Positions 48,686 through 58,547 of a DNA stretch of 64,000 bases are shown in pieces; the stretch's first letter is position 1; every line of letters begins with the position of its first letter. The stretch spans positions 124,001 to 188,000 of the forward strand of contig NZ_FOWE01000007.1 of assembly GCF_900115395.1 (NCBI RefSeq), in the 5' to 3' direction. This DNA is from Geodermatophilus obscurus (lineage in GTDB: Bacteria; Actinomycetota; Actinomycetes; Mycobacteriales; Geodermatophilaceae). The notes beneath the pieces were generated by a model that was not told the origin of the DNA, did not search any database, and was given only the letters and a program-made list of their open reading frames with translations. The position numbers and the translations under genes were made by a program.

Positions 48686-49549
48686 TCAGTCTCCCCCAGC
48701 CCGCCGCGCGGTGGTGAACCGCGGGCGGCCGGCGAGGTCGGGGTGGTCGGCGACGTCGGTGAAGTCGCCGGTGCCGCGCACGAGCGCGGGCAGTGCGCTC
48801 CCCTGCTGGTCGGCGTGCTCGATGCCGAGCACACCACCGGGCCGCAGCAGGCGGGCGGCGGTCCGCAGCAGCCCCCGGACGACGTCGAGGCCGTCGGGAC
48901 CGCCCCACAGCGCCAGCGGCGGGTCGTGGTCGGCCACCTCGCAGGGCACCCGGGCGCCGTCGGGCACGTAGGGCGGGTTGGAGACGACGAGGTCGACGGC
49001 GCCGTCGAGGCCGGTCAAGAGCGCCGGGTCGGTCATGTCACCGGCGAGCACGGTCACCGGGCGGTCGCCGGCGGCGGCGCGCAGGCCGGCGTTGTGCCGG
49101 GTCCACTCCATCGCCTGCGGGTCGCGCTCGACGGCGGTGACCCGCGCGCCGGGGTGCTCGTGCGCGATCGACAGCGCGATCGCGCCGGACCCGCTGCCGA
49201 GGTCGACGACGACCGGCTCCGCGACGCCGGCGAGCCGGGCCAGGGCCCACTCGACGAGCTGCTCGGTCTCCGGCCGCGGCACGAACACGCCCGGGCCGAC
49301 GGCGAGCTCGAGGTGGCGGAACGGTGCGCGGCCGGTGAGGTGCTGCAGGGGGACGCGGGCGGCGCGCTGGTCGAGCAGGGCGGTGAAGCGGGCGGTGGCG
49401 TCGTCGTCGACGTCGACGAGGGTGAGCAGCGCTGTGCGGGAGCGGCCGAGGACGTGGGCGAGCAGGAGCTCGGCGTCCACGCGCGGTGACGCGACGCCGG
49501 CCTCGGCCAGCCGCCGGGCGGCGTCGGCGAGGAGCGTGCGGGTGTTCAG
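48686..49549 (-). CDS. prmC: Release-factor glutamine methyltransferase, probable CTG start
   Basis: Methylates the GGQ glutamine of release factors using SAM; its substrate RF1 is encoded immediately upstream. Motifs are [16 protein letters not shown] (SAM site) and [15 protein letters not shown] (NPPY). The first ATG/GTG in frame (GTG 49480) would remove an N-terminal helix normally present. Reading on upstream gives [21 protein letters not shown], the usual PrmC N-terminus, back to a CTG at 49549 that overlaps the prfA stop (CTGA), and there is no ATG, GTG or TTG between. The start is therefore proposed as CTG, giving 287 residues. Confidence 0.88.
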   Translation of the reverse strand: MNTRTLLADAARRLAEAGVASPRVDAELLLAHVLGRSRTALLTLVDVDDDATARFTALLDQRAARVPLQHLTGRAPFRHLELAVGPGVFVPRPETEQLVEWALARLAGVAEPVVVDLGSGSGAIALSIAHEHPGARVTAVERDPQAMEWTRHNAGLRAAAGDRPVTVLAGDMTDPALLTGLDGAVDLVVSNPPYVPDGARVPCEVADHDPPLALWGGPDGLDVVRGLLRTAARLLRPGGVLGIEHADQQGSALPALVRGTGDFTDVADHPDLAGRPRFTTARRAGGD

Positions 49550-50625
49550 GAGCCGGCCGCCAGCAGCTCGGCGGTGTGCGCGCGGGTGAGCGCGTCGATG
49601 ACCGGGTCGAGCTCGCCGTCGAGCACGGCGTCGAGGTTGTGCGCCTTGAAGCCGACCCGGTGGTCGGAGATGCGGCTCTCCGGGAAGTTGTAGGTGCGCA
49701 CGCGCTCGCTGCGGTCGACCGTGCGGACCTGGCTGCGCCGCTGGTCGCTGGCGGTGGCCGCGGCCTCCTCGCGGGCGGCGGCCAGCAGCCGGGAGCGCAG
49801 CACGCGCAGCGCCGACTCGCGGTTCTGCAGCTGGCTCTTCTCGTTCTGCGAGCTGACGACGATGCCGGTCGGCAGGTGGGTGATCCGGACGGCGGAGTCA
49901 GTGGTGTTCACGCTCTGCCCGCCGGGGCCCGAGGAGCGGAAGACGTCGATGCGCAGGTCGTTCGGGTCGACGGTGACGTCGACCTCCTCGGCCTCGGGCA
50001 GCACGAGCACGCCGACGGCGGAGGTGTGGATGCGGCCCTGGGACTCGGTGACGGGCACCCGCTGCACCCGGTGCACGCCGCCCTCGAACTTCAGCCGCGA
50101 CCAGATGCCCTCGTCGGTGCGCGACTTCACCGCGATGGAGACGTCCTTGTAGCCGCCGAGCTCGGCGGGGACGGCGTCGAGGACCTCGGTGGACCAGCCC
50201 CGGCGCTCGGCGTAGCGCAGGTACATGCGCAGCAGGTCGCCGGCGAACAGGGCCGACTCCGCGCCGCCCTCCCCCGCCTTGATCTCGAGGATGACGTCCT
50301 TGTCGTCGTCGGGGTCCTTCGGCAGCAGCTGCTCGCGCAACCGGTCGGTGAGCTCCTCGATCAGCGTCTCGAGGCCACGGGCCTCCTCGGCGAAGGAGGG
50401 GTCCTCGGCGGCGAGCTCACGGGCGGCGGCGAGGTCGTCCCGGGCGGCGTCGAGCGCGCGCGCCGTCTCGACCAGGGGCGCGAGCTGGGCGTAGCGGCGG
50501 CCCAGCCGGCGGGCGCGGGCGGTGTCGGTGTGCACCGCCGGGTCGGCGAGCTCGGTCTCCAGCGCGGCGTGCTCGTCGAGCAGCCCGCTCAGCCGGTCGG
50601 GCGCGGCGTCGGTCGAGGTGCTCAT
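49546..50625 (-). CDS. prfA: Peptide chain release factor 1
   Basis: Terminates translation at UAG and UAA. The 359-residue protein has an N-terminal coiled coil, the acidic [20 protein letters not shown] block, the codon-recognition tripeptide as PVT within [18 protein letters not shown], and the catalytic GGQ in [18 protein letters not shown]. The ATG at 50625 ([16 protein letters not shown]) is preceded by GGAG; the upstream extension to 50673 enters the rpmE terminator. Overlaps prmC by 4 nt. Confidence 0.97.
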   Translation of the reverse strand: MSTSTDAAPDRLSGLLDEHAALETELADPAVHTDTARARRLGRRYAQLAPLVETARALDAARDDLAAARELAAEDPSFAEEARGLETLIEELTDRLREQLLPKDPDDDKDVILEIKAGEGGAESALFAGDLLRMYLRYAERRGWSTEVLDAVPAELGGYKDVSIAVKSRTDEGIWSRLKFEGGVHRVQRVPVTESQGRIHTSAVGVLVLPEAEEVDVTVDPNDLRIDVFRSSGPGGQSVNTTDSAVRITHLPTGIVVSSQNEKSQLQNRESALRVLRSRLLAAAREEAAATASDQRRSQVRTVDRSERVRTYNFPESRISDHRVGFKAHNLDAVLDGELDPVIDALTRAHTAELLAAGS

Positions 50626-50675
50626 GCGGAGGACTCCAGGGACGGGGTGGGCGGCGGGATCGGCGGCGGACACGA

Positions 50676-50716
50676 CGACGGCGCCCGTCCCACACGAGGT
50701 GGGACGGGCGCCGTCG
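50676..50716 (-). terminator. Perfect 18-bp hairpin after rpmE
   Basis: CGACGGCGCCCGTCCCAC pairs with GTGGGACGGGCGCCGTCG around a 5-nt loop, 6 nt beyond the rpmE stop and upstream of prfA. Partial termination would lower prfA-prmC-sua5 expression relative to rpmE. Shares a 12-mer stem with 11962-11993. Confidence 0.8.
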
Positions 50717-50722
50717 GGGGTG

Positions 50723-50947
50723 CTACTTGCCGGCGTTCGCGCCGCGCTTGCCGAAGCGCTTCTCGAAGCGGGCCACGCGACCGCCGGTGTCGAGGATCCG
50801 CTGCTTGCCCGTGTAGAACGGGTGGCAGGCGGAGCAGGTCTCCACGGTCAGCGTGCCGCCGGGGGCGGTGCTGCGGGTGGTGAAGGTGTTCCCGCAACCA
50901 CAGGTGACCGTGGTGGTGTGGTAGTCGGGGTGGATGCCGGGCTTCAT
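50723..50947 (-). CDS. rpmE: Ribosomal protein bL31, zinc-binding form
   Basis: A 74-residue large-subunit protein. The zinc-binding type is shown by TCGCGN and [14 protein letters not shown], giving four Cys. The C-terminal basic [15 protein letters not shown] is typical. This C+ form is usually replaced by a zinc-free paralogue under zinc limitation. ATG start 50947. Between rho and prfA as in other actinobacteria. Confidence 0.97.
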   Translation of the reverse strand: MKPGIHPDYHTTTVTCGCGNTFTTRSTAPGGTLTVETCSACHPFYTGKQRILDTGGRVARFEKRFGKRGANAGK

Positions 50948-51071
50948 GTCGCCTCTTCCGGTGGTCTGTGCCGTTCAGGTGGTCGAACGCCGGCGGCCCG
51001 CCGGTCATTCCGGCCGCGCTGCGGGGCTCAGTCGTCCAGTGTCCCAGACGTCCGGCCCCGCCCAGCGGCGG

Positions 51072-51128
51072 CCCCGCTGCAGGGGCCCCGCCGCGAGCGT
51101 GGGCGGTGAGGGGCAGCGGGGTCCTTCG
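51072..51128 (-). repeat. GAAGGACC hairpin element, copy 2 (3' end of rho)
   Basis: Starts right after the rho stop. On the minus strand it begins CGAAGGACCCC and contains GCTCGCGGCGGGGCCC, shared with the copy after atpD. An outer 9-bp stem CCCCGCTGC / GCAGCGGGG encloses the element, making a strong terminator. Confidence 0.7.
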
Positions 51129-53450
51129 TCAGTCGCGCTCGGGGCCGATCGTCGTCTTCTGGATCTGCATGAGGAACTCGATGTTGTTGCGCGTCTTGCG
51201 CAGCTTGTCGAGCAGCAGCTCCAGCGCCTGCTGCGGCTCGAGCGCGGCGAGCACCCGGCGCAGCTTGATGACGATGGCCAGCTCGTCGGGCGACATGAGG
51301 ATCTCCTCCTTGCGCGTGCCCGACGCGTTGACGTCGACGGCCGGGAAGACCCGCTTGTCCGCCAGCCGGCGGTCGAGCTTGATCTCCGCGTTACCGGTGC
51401 CCTTGAACTCCTCGAAGATGACCGTGTCCATCGTGGACCCGGTCTCCACCAGCGCCGAGGCGATGATGGTCAGCGAGCCGCCGTTCTCGATGTTGCGGGC
51501 GGCGCCGAGGAAGCGCTTGGGCGGGTAGAGCGCCGTGGAGTCGACACCACCGGACAGGATGCGCCCGCTGGCGGGTGCGGCCAGGTTGTAGGCCCGGCCC
51601 AGGCGGGTGATCGAGTCCAGCAGGACGACGACGTCGTGGCCCATCTCGACGAGGCGCTTGGCCCGCTCGATGGACAGCTCCGCGACCGTCGTGTGGTCCG
51701 ACGGCGGCCGGTCGAAGGTCGAGGCGATGACCTCGCCCTTCACCGAACGCTGCATGTCGGTGACCTCCTCGGGTCGCTCGTCGACCAGGACGACCATGAG
51801 GTGGCACTCGGGGTTGTTCGTGGTGATCGCGTTGGCGATCGCCTGCAGCACCATCGTCTTGCCGGCCTTGGGCGGCGACACGATGAGGGCGCGCTGGCCC
51901 TTGCCGATCGGCATGACCAGGTCGATGACCCGGGTGGTCAGCTGGTGCGGGTCGGTCTCCAGCCGCAGCCGCTCCTGCGGGTAGAGCGGGGTCAGCTTGG
52001 TGAACTCCGGGCGGTTGCGCGCCTGCTCGGGGTCCAGGCCGTTGACCGTGTCGAGCCGGACGAGCGCGTTGTACTTGTCCTTGCGCTCGCCCTCGCGGGG
52101 CTGACGGACGGCGCCGGTGATGGCGTCGCCGCGGCGCAGGCCGTGCCGGCGCACCTGCGACAGGGACACGTAGACGTCGTTCGGGCCGGTCAGGTACCCG
52201 GAGGTGCGGACGAACGCGTAGTTGTCGAGGACGTCGAGGATGCCGGCGACCGGGAGGAGGACGTCGTCCTCGCTGACGGTCGGCTCGGTGGGCTGCTCGA
52301 AGCGCTCGCGACCGTTGCGGCGGTTGCGGTCGCGGTAGCGGCGCCCGCGGCGGCCGCGGCCGCCCTCGAAGTCGTCGTCGTCCTCGTCGTTGCGGCCGTC
52401 GTTGCCACGGTCGTTGCCGCGGTCGGCGGCGGCGCGGGTGTCGGGGCGGCCGTTGCGGTCGCCGCGGTCGGGGCCGCGGTTGCCGTCGCGGTTGCCCTCG
52501 CGCTGGCCGTCACGGGCGCCGTCGCGGGCCCCGTCACGCTGGGGGCGCTCGGCGCGCTCGCCGTCACGCGGGCCGCGCTCGCCGTCCCGGCCCTCGCGCT
52601 GCGGGCGCTCGGCGCGCTCGCCGTCCCGGCCGTCGCGCTGGGGGCGCTCGCCGTCCCGGGCGTCGCGCTGCGGGCGCTCGCCGTCCCGGGCGTCGCGGTT
52701 GCGACCGCGGTCCCGGTTGCGTGCGGAGCGCTCGCCGTCGGCACGGTCGCCGTCGGTCTGCTCCGCGGGCGGGGCCACGGTGTCGGTCACGGTGTCGGTC
52801 ACGGCGGCCCCGGTGTCGGTGCCGGCCGCGGGGGCCGTCTCGGTCCCGGAGGGCACGTCGACGGCGGGGGCGGCGTCGGCGACCGGGGCGTCTGCGGCCG
52901 GCACGTCGGCGGGACGGGTCTCGGCCGGACGGGTCTCGGCGGGCGCCGCCGCGGCGGGAGCGGTGTCGGCGCCGGTCGGCGCGCCGGCGGGGCGGCTGGC
53001 CGCCCGGCGGCGGCGCGGCGTGCTCTCGGCGGGCGCGCCGTCGGGAGCCGGGGCACTGCCGGTCAGCGGGCCGCCGTTGGCGCCGACGCTGACGGGGGCC
53101 TCGAGCGGCGCGGCGGTCGCGGCGATCCCGCGCGCGGTGGGCGCGCCGGAGGCGTCCGGGGCGCTGTCGGCCGGCGCACTGTCGGCCGGGGCGCCGGGCG
53201 CCGGGCCGCTGCCCGGGGCCCCACCGACCTGACGGGCGGAGATGGCGGTGACGAGGTCGCCCTTGCGCATGCGGCCGACGCCGGAGATCCCCAGCTCGGT
53301 CGCGAGTCGCTGCAGCTCGGGGAGCAGCATCCCGGCCAGGCCGCTGCCGCGGCGGCGGGATCGGCCTGCCGCACCCGCAGCGGCAGGTGCCTCGCCCGTC
53401 GCGACGCCCTCGGGGGCGCCGACGGTCGCGAGGTCGGTGGTTTCGCTCAC
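51129..53450 (-). CDS. rho: Transcription termination factor Rho with long disordered insertion
   Basis: Hexameric RNA helicase ending transcription. The 773-residue protein has the N-terminal helical part ([20 protein letters not shown]), then an insertion of roughly 320 residues (about 75-395). The insertion is first Ala/Pro-rich, then Arg/Asp-rich with repeats such as RDGERPQRD, ending [20 protein letters not shown]. The cold-shock RNA-binding fold ([20 protein letters not shown]) and ATPase follow, with Walker [12 protein letters not shown] near residue 526, [11 protein letters not shown] and the Q/R-loop regions. Such insertions are known in actinobacterial Rho and add RNA affinity. GTG start with AAGGA 7 nt upstream. 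Confidence 0.96.
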   Translation of the reverse strand: MSETTDLATVGAPEGVATGEAPAAAGAAGRSRRRGSGLAGMLLPELQRLATELGISGVGRMRKGDLVTAISARQVGGAPGSGPAPGAPADSAPADSAPDASGAPTARGIAATAAPLEAPVSVGANGGPLTGSAPAPDGAPAESTPRRRRAASRPAGAPTGADTAPAAAAPAETRPAETRPADVPAADAPVADAAPAVDVPSGTETAPAAGTDTGAAVTDTVTDTVAPPAEQTDGDRADGERSARNRDRGRNRDARDGERPQRDARDGERPQRDGRDGERAERPQREGRDGERGPRDGERAERPQRDGARDGARDGQREGNRDGNRGPDRGDRNGRPDTRAAADRGNDRGNDGRNDEDDDDFEGGRGRRGRRYRDRNRRNGRERFEQPTEPTVSEDDVLLPVAGILDVLDNYAFVRTSGYLTGPNDVYVSLSQVRRHGLRRGDAITGAVRQPREGERKDKYNALVRLDTVNGLDPEQARNRPEFTKLTPLYPQERLRLETDPHQLTTRVIDLVMPIGKGQRALIVSPPKAGKTMVLQAIANAITTNNPECHLMVVLVDERPEEVTDMQRSVKGEVIASTFDRPPSDHTTVAELSIERAKRLVEMGHDVVVLLDSITRLGRAYNLAAPASGRILSGGVDSTALYPPKRFLGAARNIENGGSLTIIASALVETGSTMDTVIFEEFKGTGNAEIKLDRRLADKRVFPAVDVNASGTRKEEILMSPDELAIVIKLRRVLAALEPQQALELLLDKLRKTRNNIEFLMQIQKTTIGPERD

Positions 53451-53473
53451 GTACAGGTCCTTCCCTGCGGTGA

Positions 53474-53493
53474 CCTGCGCCTACCGGCGCAGG
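53474..53493 (-). promoter_or_regulatory. Hairpin in the rho 5' leader
   Basis: 8-bp stem CCTGCGCC / GGCGCAGG with a 4-nt loop about 24 nt upstream of the rho start codon. It could influence ribosome access; function unproven. Confidence 0.4.
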
Positions 53494-53640
53494 GGGTGAC
53501 CCGACGCCGGCTCCCGTCCGAGGAGTTCGGAACGGCAGGGAGCGGCGGATCGAGTGGGTACGGAACGGGATCTGCGCCGACAGCGATGGTCGACGGTGTC
53601 GTTCCGTGCGAGGCTCGCCCGAGAGGCGGCTACACGGAGA

Positions 53641-53669
53641 AGACTAGACTCGCCCCACAGACGGGACAA
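53641..53669 (-). promoter_or_regulatory. Candidate rho promoter
   Basis: On the minus strand TTGTCC and TAGTCT are separated by exactly 17 nt, a good housekeeping-sigma arrangement. Transcription would begin near 53634, giving a leader of about 185 nt. The rest of the 246-nt rho-thrB gap holds only the hairpin near the rho start. Confidence 0.55.
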
Positions 53670-53696
53670 CACCGCTGGCCAGCGGAGTGTTCCTCG

Positions 53697-54650
53697 TTAC
53701 GAAGACGATACCCCAGCCGCCACACGGGACACCCGGGCGCCACCGTGATCCACCTCCAGCGGGTGGGAACGCCACCCGTCCGGGGTGATCGAGCTCACCT
53801 CGCGCACGCGAACCGCCGACGCCGGGTCCCCCGGGACGTCGTCGGGGTGGTGCCGGGTGAGCACCAGCACGCTGGGCCCGGCCCCGGACACCACGGCCGC
53901 GTGCCCGGCGGCGCGCAGCCGGTCGACCAGCGCGATCGTCTCCGGCATCGCGGCCGCGCGCTGCCGCTGGTGCAGCCGGTCCTCGGTGGCCTCGAGCAGC
54001 ATCGCGGGCTCCGCGGTCAGGGCGTGCACCAGCAGCGCCGCGCGCGCGGCGTTGAAGGCGGCGTCGCCGTGCGGCACCGAGGCCGGCAGCAGCGTGCGGG
54101 CGAGGTGGGTCGACAGGGTGCCCTCCGGTACCAGGACCACCGGCAGCACCTCGTCGCTGACCGGCAGGCGGTCAGCCCGCGCACCCCCCGGCGTCGTCCA
54201 CGACAGGGTCGCGCCGCCCAGCAGGCAGGCGGCGACGTTGTCGGGGTGGCCCTCGATCTCGCTGACCAGCCGCAGGACGGCGTCGGCGTCGATGCCCTCG
54301 ACGTCGGGGCACAGCGCCCACGCGCCCACGACCCCGGCGACGACGGCGGCGGCCGACGAGCCCATCCCCCGCCCCTGCGGGATGGCGTTGACGGCGCGCA
54401 CGCAGAGCCCCGGCGGGGTCCACCCGAGCTGCTCGCAGGCGGTGCGGAACGCGCGCACGACCATGTGCGACTCGTCGGTGGGCAGCTCCCCCGCCCCGAC
54501 GCCGGACACCTCGACGGTCAGCCCGGCGTCGGCGACGGCGAACTCGACGACGTCGTGCAGCGTCAGGGCGAGGCCGGCGCAGTCGAAGGCGGGACCGAGG
54601 TTGGCGCTGGTCGCGGGGACGCGCACCGACGCCCGGTCCGGCTCGGCCAC
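53697..54650 (-). CDS. thrB: Homoserine kinase
   Basis: Phosphorylates homoserine for threonine synthesis. GHMP-kinase motifs are VRVPATSANLGPAFDCAG and the ATP loop IPQGRGMGSSAAAVVAGVVG, with VVSGAGPSVLVL in the C-terminal part. Two starts are possible. GTG 54650 gives 317 residues and a normal N-terminus (MAEPDRASVRVPATS). ATG 54704 overlaps the thrC stop (TGATG) and adds 18 residues encoded by what looks like a hairpin repeat. The shorter form is preferred. Last gene of argS-lysA-hom-thrC-thrB. Confidence 0.93.
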   Translation of the reverse strand: MAEPDRASVRVPATSANLGPAFDCAGLALTLHDVVEFAVADAGLTVEVSGVGAGELPTDESHMVVRAFRTACEQLGWTPPGLCVRAVNAIPQGRGMGSSAAAVVAGVVGAWALCPDVEGIDADAVLRLVSEIEGHPDNVAACLLGGATLSWTTPGGARADRLPVSDEVLPVVLVPEGTLSTHLARTLLPASVPHGDAAFNAARAALLVHALTAEPAMLLEATEDRLHQRQRAAAMPETIALVDRLRAAGHAAVVSGAGPSVLVLTRHHPDDVPGDPASAVRVREVSSITPDGWRSHPLEVDHGGARVSRVAAGVSSS

Positions 54651-54703
54651 GTCCCGGGTTCCCTCGCGAGCGTGCGAGCGGAGGGGAGGACGTGGTCCTT
54701 CCA
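54647..54703 (-). repeat. Diverged GAAGGACC hairpin element, copy 3 (thrC-thrB junction)
   Basis: Directly after the thrC stop the minus strand reads GGAAGGACC and includes a CTCGCGAG core as in copies 1 and 2. Arms CCACGTCC (54688-54695) and GGACGTGG (54647-54654) form an 8-bp stem whose 3' arm contains the proposed thrB GTG start. Confidence 0.45.
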
Positions 54704-55783
54704 TCACAGGCCCAGCTGCGCGGCGGCCGCGGCGGCGTCGACGGGGATCGTGACCGGTGCGGGAGCCCCGGAGATGGCCCATTCGGGGTCCTTGAGCCCG
54801 TTGCCGGTCACCGTGCACACGACGCGCTGACCCGGCTCGAGCTCGCCCGTCGCGGCCACCTTGAGCAGGCCGGCGACCGACGCCGCCGAGGCGGGCTCGA
54901 CGAAGACCGCCTCGGTGCGGGCCAGCAGCCGGTAGGCGGCGAGGATCTCGCGGTCGGTGACGGCGTCGATGCGCCCGCCGGACTCGTCGCGCGCGGCCAG
55001 CGCCTTCGTCCACGACGCCGGGTTGCCGATGCGGATCGCCGTCGCGATGGTGCTCGGGTGCTCGACGACCTTCCCGGTGACGATCGGGGCGGCGCCCGCG
55101 GCCTGGAAGCCCCACATCCGCGGCCGGTGCGTGGCGGGGCCGTCGTCGGCGTACTCGCGGTAGCCCTGCCAGTAGGCCGTGATGTTGCCGGCGTTGCCGA
55201 CCGGCAGGCAGTGCACGTCGGGGGCGTCGCCGAGGACGTCGACGACCTCGAACGAGGCGGTCTTCTGCCCCTCGATGCGGTACTGGTTGACGCTGTTGAC
55301 CAGGCTGACGGGGTAGTCGATCGACAGCTTGCTGGCCAGCCCGAGGCAGTCGTCGAAGTTGCCGTCGACCTGCAGCAGCTTGGCGCCGTGCACCAGCGCC
55401 TGGGCGAGCTTGCCGAGCGCGATCTTGCCCTGCGGCACGAGGACGGCGCACACCATCCCGGCGCGCGCGGCGTAGGCGGCGGCGCTGGCACTGGTGTTGC
55501 CGGTGGAGGCGCAGATGACCGCCCGCGCGCCCTCCTCGAGGGCCTTGGTGATGGCCATGGTCATGCCGCGGTCCTTGAACGACCCGGTCGGGTTGGCGCC
55601 CTCGACCTTGAGGAACACCTCGCAGCCGGTGCGCCGCGACAGCTCGGGCGCCGGCACCAGCGGGGTGGCGCCCTCGTGCAGGGTGACCACCGGCGTGGTG
55701 CGGGTGACCGGCAGGCGCGACCGGTAGGCCTCGATCAGCCCCGGCCACAGCGGCGAGACCGCTCCGGGCAGCGTCCCCGTCAT
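54704..55783 (-). CDS. thrC: Threonine synthase
   Basis: PLP enzyme converting O-phosphohomoserine to threonine. The 359-residue short form has [20 protein letters not shown] with PLP-binding Lys70, [20 protein letters not shown], the phosphate-binding [13 protein letters not shown] and [14 protein letters not shown] start overlaps the hom stop (ATGA). Followed at its stop by the hairpin repeat that separates it from thrB. Confidence 0.97.
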   Translation of the reverse strand: MTGTLPGAVSPLWPGLIEAYRSRLPVTRTTPVVTLHEGATPLVPAPELSRRTGCEVFLKVEGANPTGSFKDRGMTMAITKALEEGARAVICASTGNTSASAAAYAARAGMVCAVLVPQGKIALGKLAQALVHGAKLLQVDGNFDDCLGLASKLSIDYPVSLVNSVNQYRIEGQKTASFEVVDVLGDAPDVHCLPVGNAGNITAYWQGYREYADDGPATHRPRMWGFQAAGAAPIVTGKVVEHPSTIATAIRIGNPASWTKALAARDESGGRIDAVTDREILAAYRLLARTEAVFVEPASAASVAGLLKVAATGELEPGQRVVCTVTGNGLKDPEWAISGAPAPVTIPVDAAAAAAQLGL

Positions 55784-57072
55784 GACAACCCCTCGACCCT
55801 CAGCACGCTGGTGACCGCGCGGACCGCGGGCATCTCCCGGAGCGCGGCGACCGTGGCCGACAGGGCGGCGTCGGGCGCGCTGTGCGTGACGATGACCAGC
55901 GTGGCGGCGTCGCCGTGCCCGTCCTGGCGTACGGTGGCGATGCTCACCTCGTGCCGGGCGAACTCGGTGGCGACGGTGGCCAGCACACCGGGCACGTCGG
56001 CGACGTCGAGGCTGACGTGGTACCGGGTCGGCGTCTCGGCGATCGGCCGCGTGGGCAGGTCGGCGTAGGCGGTGGGACCGGCCCCGGCGGCCCCGGCCAC
56101 CCGGTTGCGGGCGACGGCGACGAGGTCGCCGAGGACGGCGCTGGCGGTGGGCTCGCCCCCGGCGCCCTGGCCGTAGAACATCAGCTGCCCGGCGGCCTCG
56201 GCCTCGACGAAGACGGCGTTGAACGCCCCGCCGACGGCGGCCAGGGGGTGCGTCGTCGGGATCATCGCCGGGTGCACGCGGACGGCGACGGTGTCCCCGT
56301 CCTCCCCCACCACCCGCTCGCAGATGGCCAGCAGCTTCACCGTGCAGCCGATCTCGGCGGCGCGGGCGACGTCGGTGGCGGTGACCGACGAGATGCCCTC
56401 GCGGTGCACGTCGGAGGCGGTCACCGCGGTGTGGAAGGCCAGCGAGGCGAGGATCGCGGCCTTCGCGGCGGCGTCGAAGCCGTCGACGTCGGCGGTGGGG
56501 TCGGCCTCGGCGTACCCCAGGTCGGTGGCCTCGGCCAGCGCCTCGCCGAAACCGGCGCCGGTCTCGGCCATGCGCGAGAGGATGTAGTTGGTCGTGCCGT
56601 TGACGATGCCGACGACGCGGCGGATCTGGTCGCCGGCCAGCGACTCGCGCAGCGGGCGCAGCAGCGGGATCGCCCCGGCCACCGACGCCTCGTAGTACAG
56701 GTCGACGCCGGCCTTCGCGGCCGCCGCGTGCAGCGCCACGCCGTCCTCGGCCAGCAGCGCCTTGTTGGCGCTGACCACGGACTTGCCGGCCTCGATCGCC
56801 GCCTGGATCAGCGAGCGAGCCGGCTCGATACCGCCGATCACCTCGACGACGAGGTCGACGTCGTCGCGGGTGACCAGGCCGTGCGCGTCGGTGGTCAGCA
56901 GCCCGGCGGGCACCTCGGGGTGCCGGTCGGGGCGGCGGACGGCGACCCCGGCGACCTCCACCGGGCGGCCCACCCGGGCGGTGAGGTCGGCGGCCTGCTC
57001 CTCGACCAGCCGCAGCACCGCGCCGCCGACCGTGCCGCAGCCGAGCAGGGCGACGCGCAGGGGCGCGGTCAC
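55780..57072 (-). CDS. hom: Homoserine dehydrogenase
   Basis: NAD(P)H-dependent reduction of aspartate semialdehyde to homoserine. The 430-residue protein shows the Rossmann motif [52 protein letters not shown], and [19 protein letters not shown]-terminal ACT domain ([20 protein letters not shown]) suggests threonine feedback control. GTG start at 57072 overlaps the lysA stop (GTGA). Confidence 0.97.
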   Translation of the reverse strand: MTAPLRVALLGCGTVGGAVLRLVEEQAADLTARVGRPVEVAGVAVRRPDRHPEVPAGLLTTDAHGLVTRDDVDLVVEVIGGIEPARSLIQAAIEAGKSVVSANKALLAEDGVALHAAAAKAGVDLYYEASVAGAIPLLRPLRESLAGDQIRRVVGIVNGTTNYILSRMAETGAGFGEALAEATDLGYAEADPTADVDGFDAAAKAAILASLAFHTAVTASDVHREGISSVTATDVARAAEIGCTVKLLAICERVVGEDGDTVAVRVHPAMIPTTHPLAAVGGAFNAVFVEAEAAGQLMFYGQGAGGEPTASAVLGDLVAVARNRVAGAAGAGPTAYADLPTRPIAETPTRYHVSLDVADVPGVLATVATEFARHEVSIATVRQDGHGDAATLVIVTHSAPDAALSATVAALREMPAVRAVTSVLRVEGLS

Positions 57073-58547
57073 GACCGGGCCCCGACCGGCAGCTCGGGCG
57101 CGGGCTGGTCGATCGCCGGCGAGGGCGCGGGCACGTCGGCGAGGACGGCGTCGAGGGCGAACACGTCCGCCAGTGTCTGACGCCGCACGATCACCGTGGT
57201 CCCCCCGTCGCGGGCCGCGACCACCGCCGGCTTGAGCAGGTAGTTGTAGTTGCTGGCCATCGACCAGCAGTAGGCGCCGGTGGCGGCGACGGCGAGCAGG
57301 TCGCCCGCGCGCACGTCCGAGGGCAGCCACAGGTCGCGGACCAGCACGTCGCCGCTCTCGCAGTGCTTGCCGACGACGCGGCACAGCGCCGGCGGGGCGT
57401 CGGAGGTGCGGTTCGCCAGCACGCACGTGTAGCTCGCGTCGTAGAGGGCGGTGCGGATGTTGTCGCTCATCCCGCCGTCGACCGACACGTAGTTGCGCAC
57501 CTGCGGCGCGCCCTGCCCGCCGCTGCCGAGGCGGACCGGCTTGATCGTGCCGATCTCGTAGAGCGTGACCGTGCCGGGGCCGGCGATCGCGCGGCCGGGC
57601 TCGACGGCCAGCCGCGGCACGGGCAGGTCCAGCGCGGCGCACTCGGCGGCGACGACGGTGCGCAGCCGCCGGGCGACGTCGTCGGGGGGAACCGGGTCGT
57701 CGTCGGGCAGGTAGGCGATGCCGAACCCGCCGCCGAGGTTGAGCTCGCCGAGGACCTCGCCGGTGGCCTGGTGCACCTGCCCCATCAGGCCGACCACCCG
57801 GTGCGCGGCGGCCTCGAAGCCGGCGGTGTCGAAGATCTGCGAGCCGATGTGGCTGTGCAGCCCGGCCAGGTGCAGCGCGGGCTCGCGGATGACCCGGACG
57901 GCGGCAGTCAGGGCGTCGCCGGTGGCCAGGGAGAACCCGAACTTCTGGTCCTCGTGGGCGGTGGCGATGAACTCGTGGGTGTGCGCCTCGATGCCGACGG
58001 TGGCGCGGATCAGGACCGGCACCGCCCGCCCGCTCGCCTCGGCGATCGGGACCAGCCGGTCGATCTCGTCGAAGGAGTCGACGACGATCCGGCCGATCCC
58101 GGCGTCGACGGCCAGCTGCAGCTCGACCGGCGACTTGTTGTTGCCGTGCAGCGCGATCCGCTCGGCCGGGAAGCCGGCGGCCAGCGCGAGGGCGAGCTCG
58201 TTGCCGCTGCAGGCGTCCAGGTGCAGGCCGTCCTCGGCGATCCAGCGCGCCACCTGCCCGCACAGGAAGGCCTTGGAGGCGTAGTGGACGTCGGCCCCGG
58301 TGAAGGCGGTGGCGAAGTCGGCCGCGCGGCCGCGGAAGTCGTCCTCGTCGAGGACGAACAGCGGGGTGCCGTGCACGCGGGCGAGCTCGGTGACCGGCGT
58401 GCCGCCGAGGTGCAGCTCGCCGTCGACCCGGCGGGCCGAGCGCGGCCAGACCCGCTCGTCGAGCGCGCCGAGGTCGGCCGGGGGCGTCCCGGCCGACGGC
58501 GGCGGGGCGAAGGCGCCGTGCAGCGGCCCCGCCGGGTGCGCCCTCAC
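57069..58547 (-). CDS. lysA: Diaminopimelate decarboxylase
   Basis: Last step of lysine synthesis, decarboxylating meso-diaminopimelate. The 492-residue protein has an N-terminal extension (about 1-60) then the barrel with VHYASKAFL (PLP Lys92), [31 protein letters not shown], the PLP-phosphate EPGRAI, and the partner-subunit site GKHCESGD with [13 protein letters not shown] start at 58547 overlaps the argS stop. Operon with argS and the threonine genes, as in mycobacteria. Confidence 0.97.
   Translation of the reverse strand: MRAHPAGPLHGAFAPPPSAGTPPADLGALDERVWPRSARRVDGELHLGGTPVTELARVHGTPLFVLDEDDFRGRAADFATAFTGADVHYASKAFLCGQVARWIAEDGLHLDACSGNELALALAAGFPAERIALHGNNKSPVELQLAVDAGIGRIVVDSFDEIDRLVPIAEASGRAVPVLIRATVGIEAHTHEFIATAHEDQKFGFSLATGDALTAAVRVIREPALHLAGLHSHIGSQIFDTAGFEAAAHRVVGLMGQVHQATGEVLGELNLGGGFGIAYLPDDDPVPPDDVARRLRTVVAAECAALDLPVPRLAVEPGRAIAGPGTVTLYEIGTIKPVRLGSGGQGAPQVRNYVSVDGGMSDNIRTALYDASYTCVLANRTSDAPPALCRVVGKHCESGDVLVRDLWLPSDVRAGDLLAVAATGAYCWSMASNYNYLLKPAVVAARDGGTTVIVRRQTLADVFALDAVLADVPAPSPAIDQPAPELPVGARS

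Noticed and set aside
50934-54830. Plus-strand open frame of 1298 codons antisense to rho and thrB
   Set aside because: Low-complexity product mirrors the real minus-strand codons; rho and thrB have full motif support, so this is a GC-driven shadow frame.
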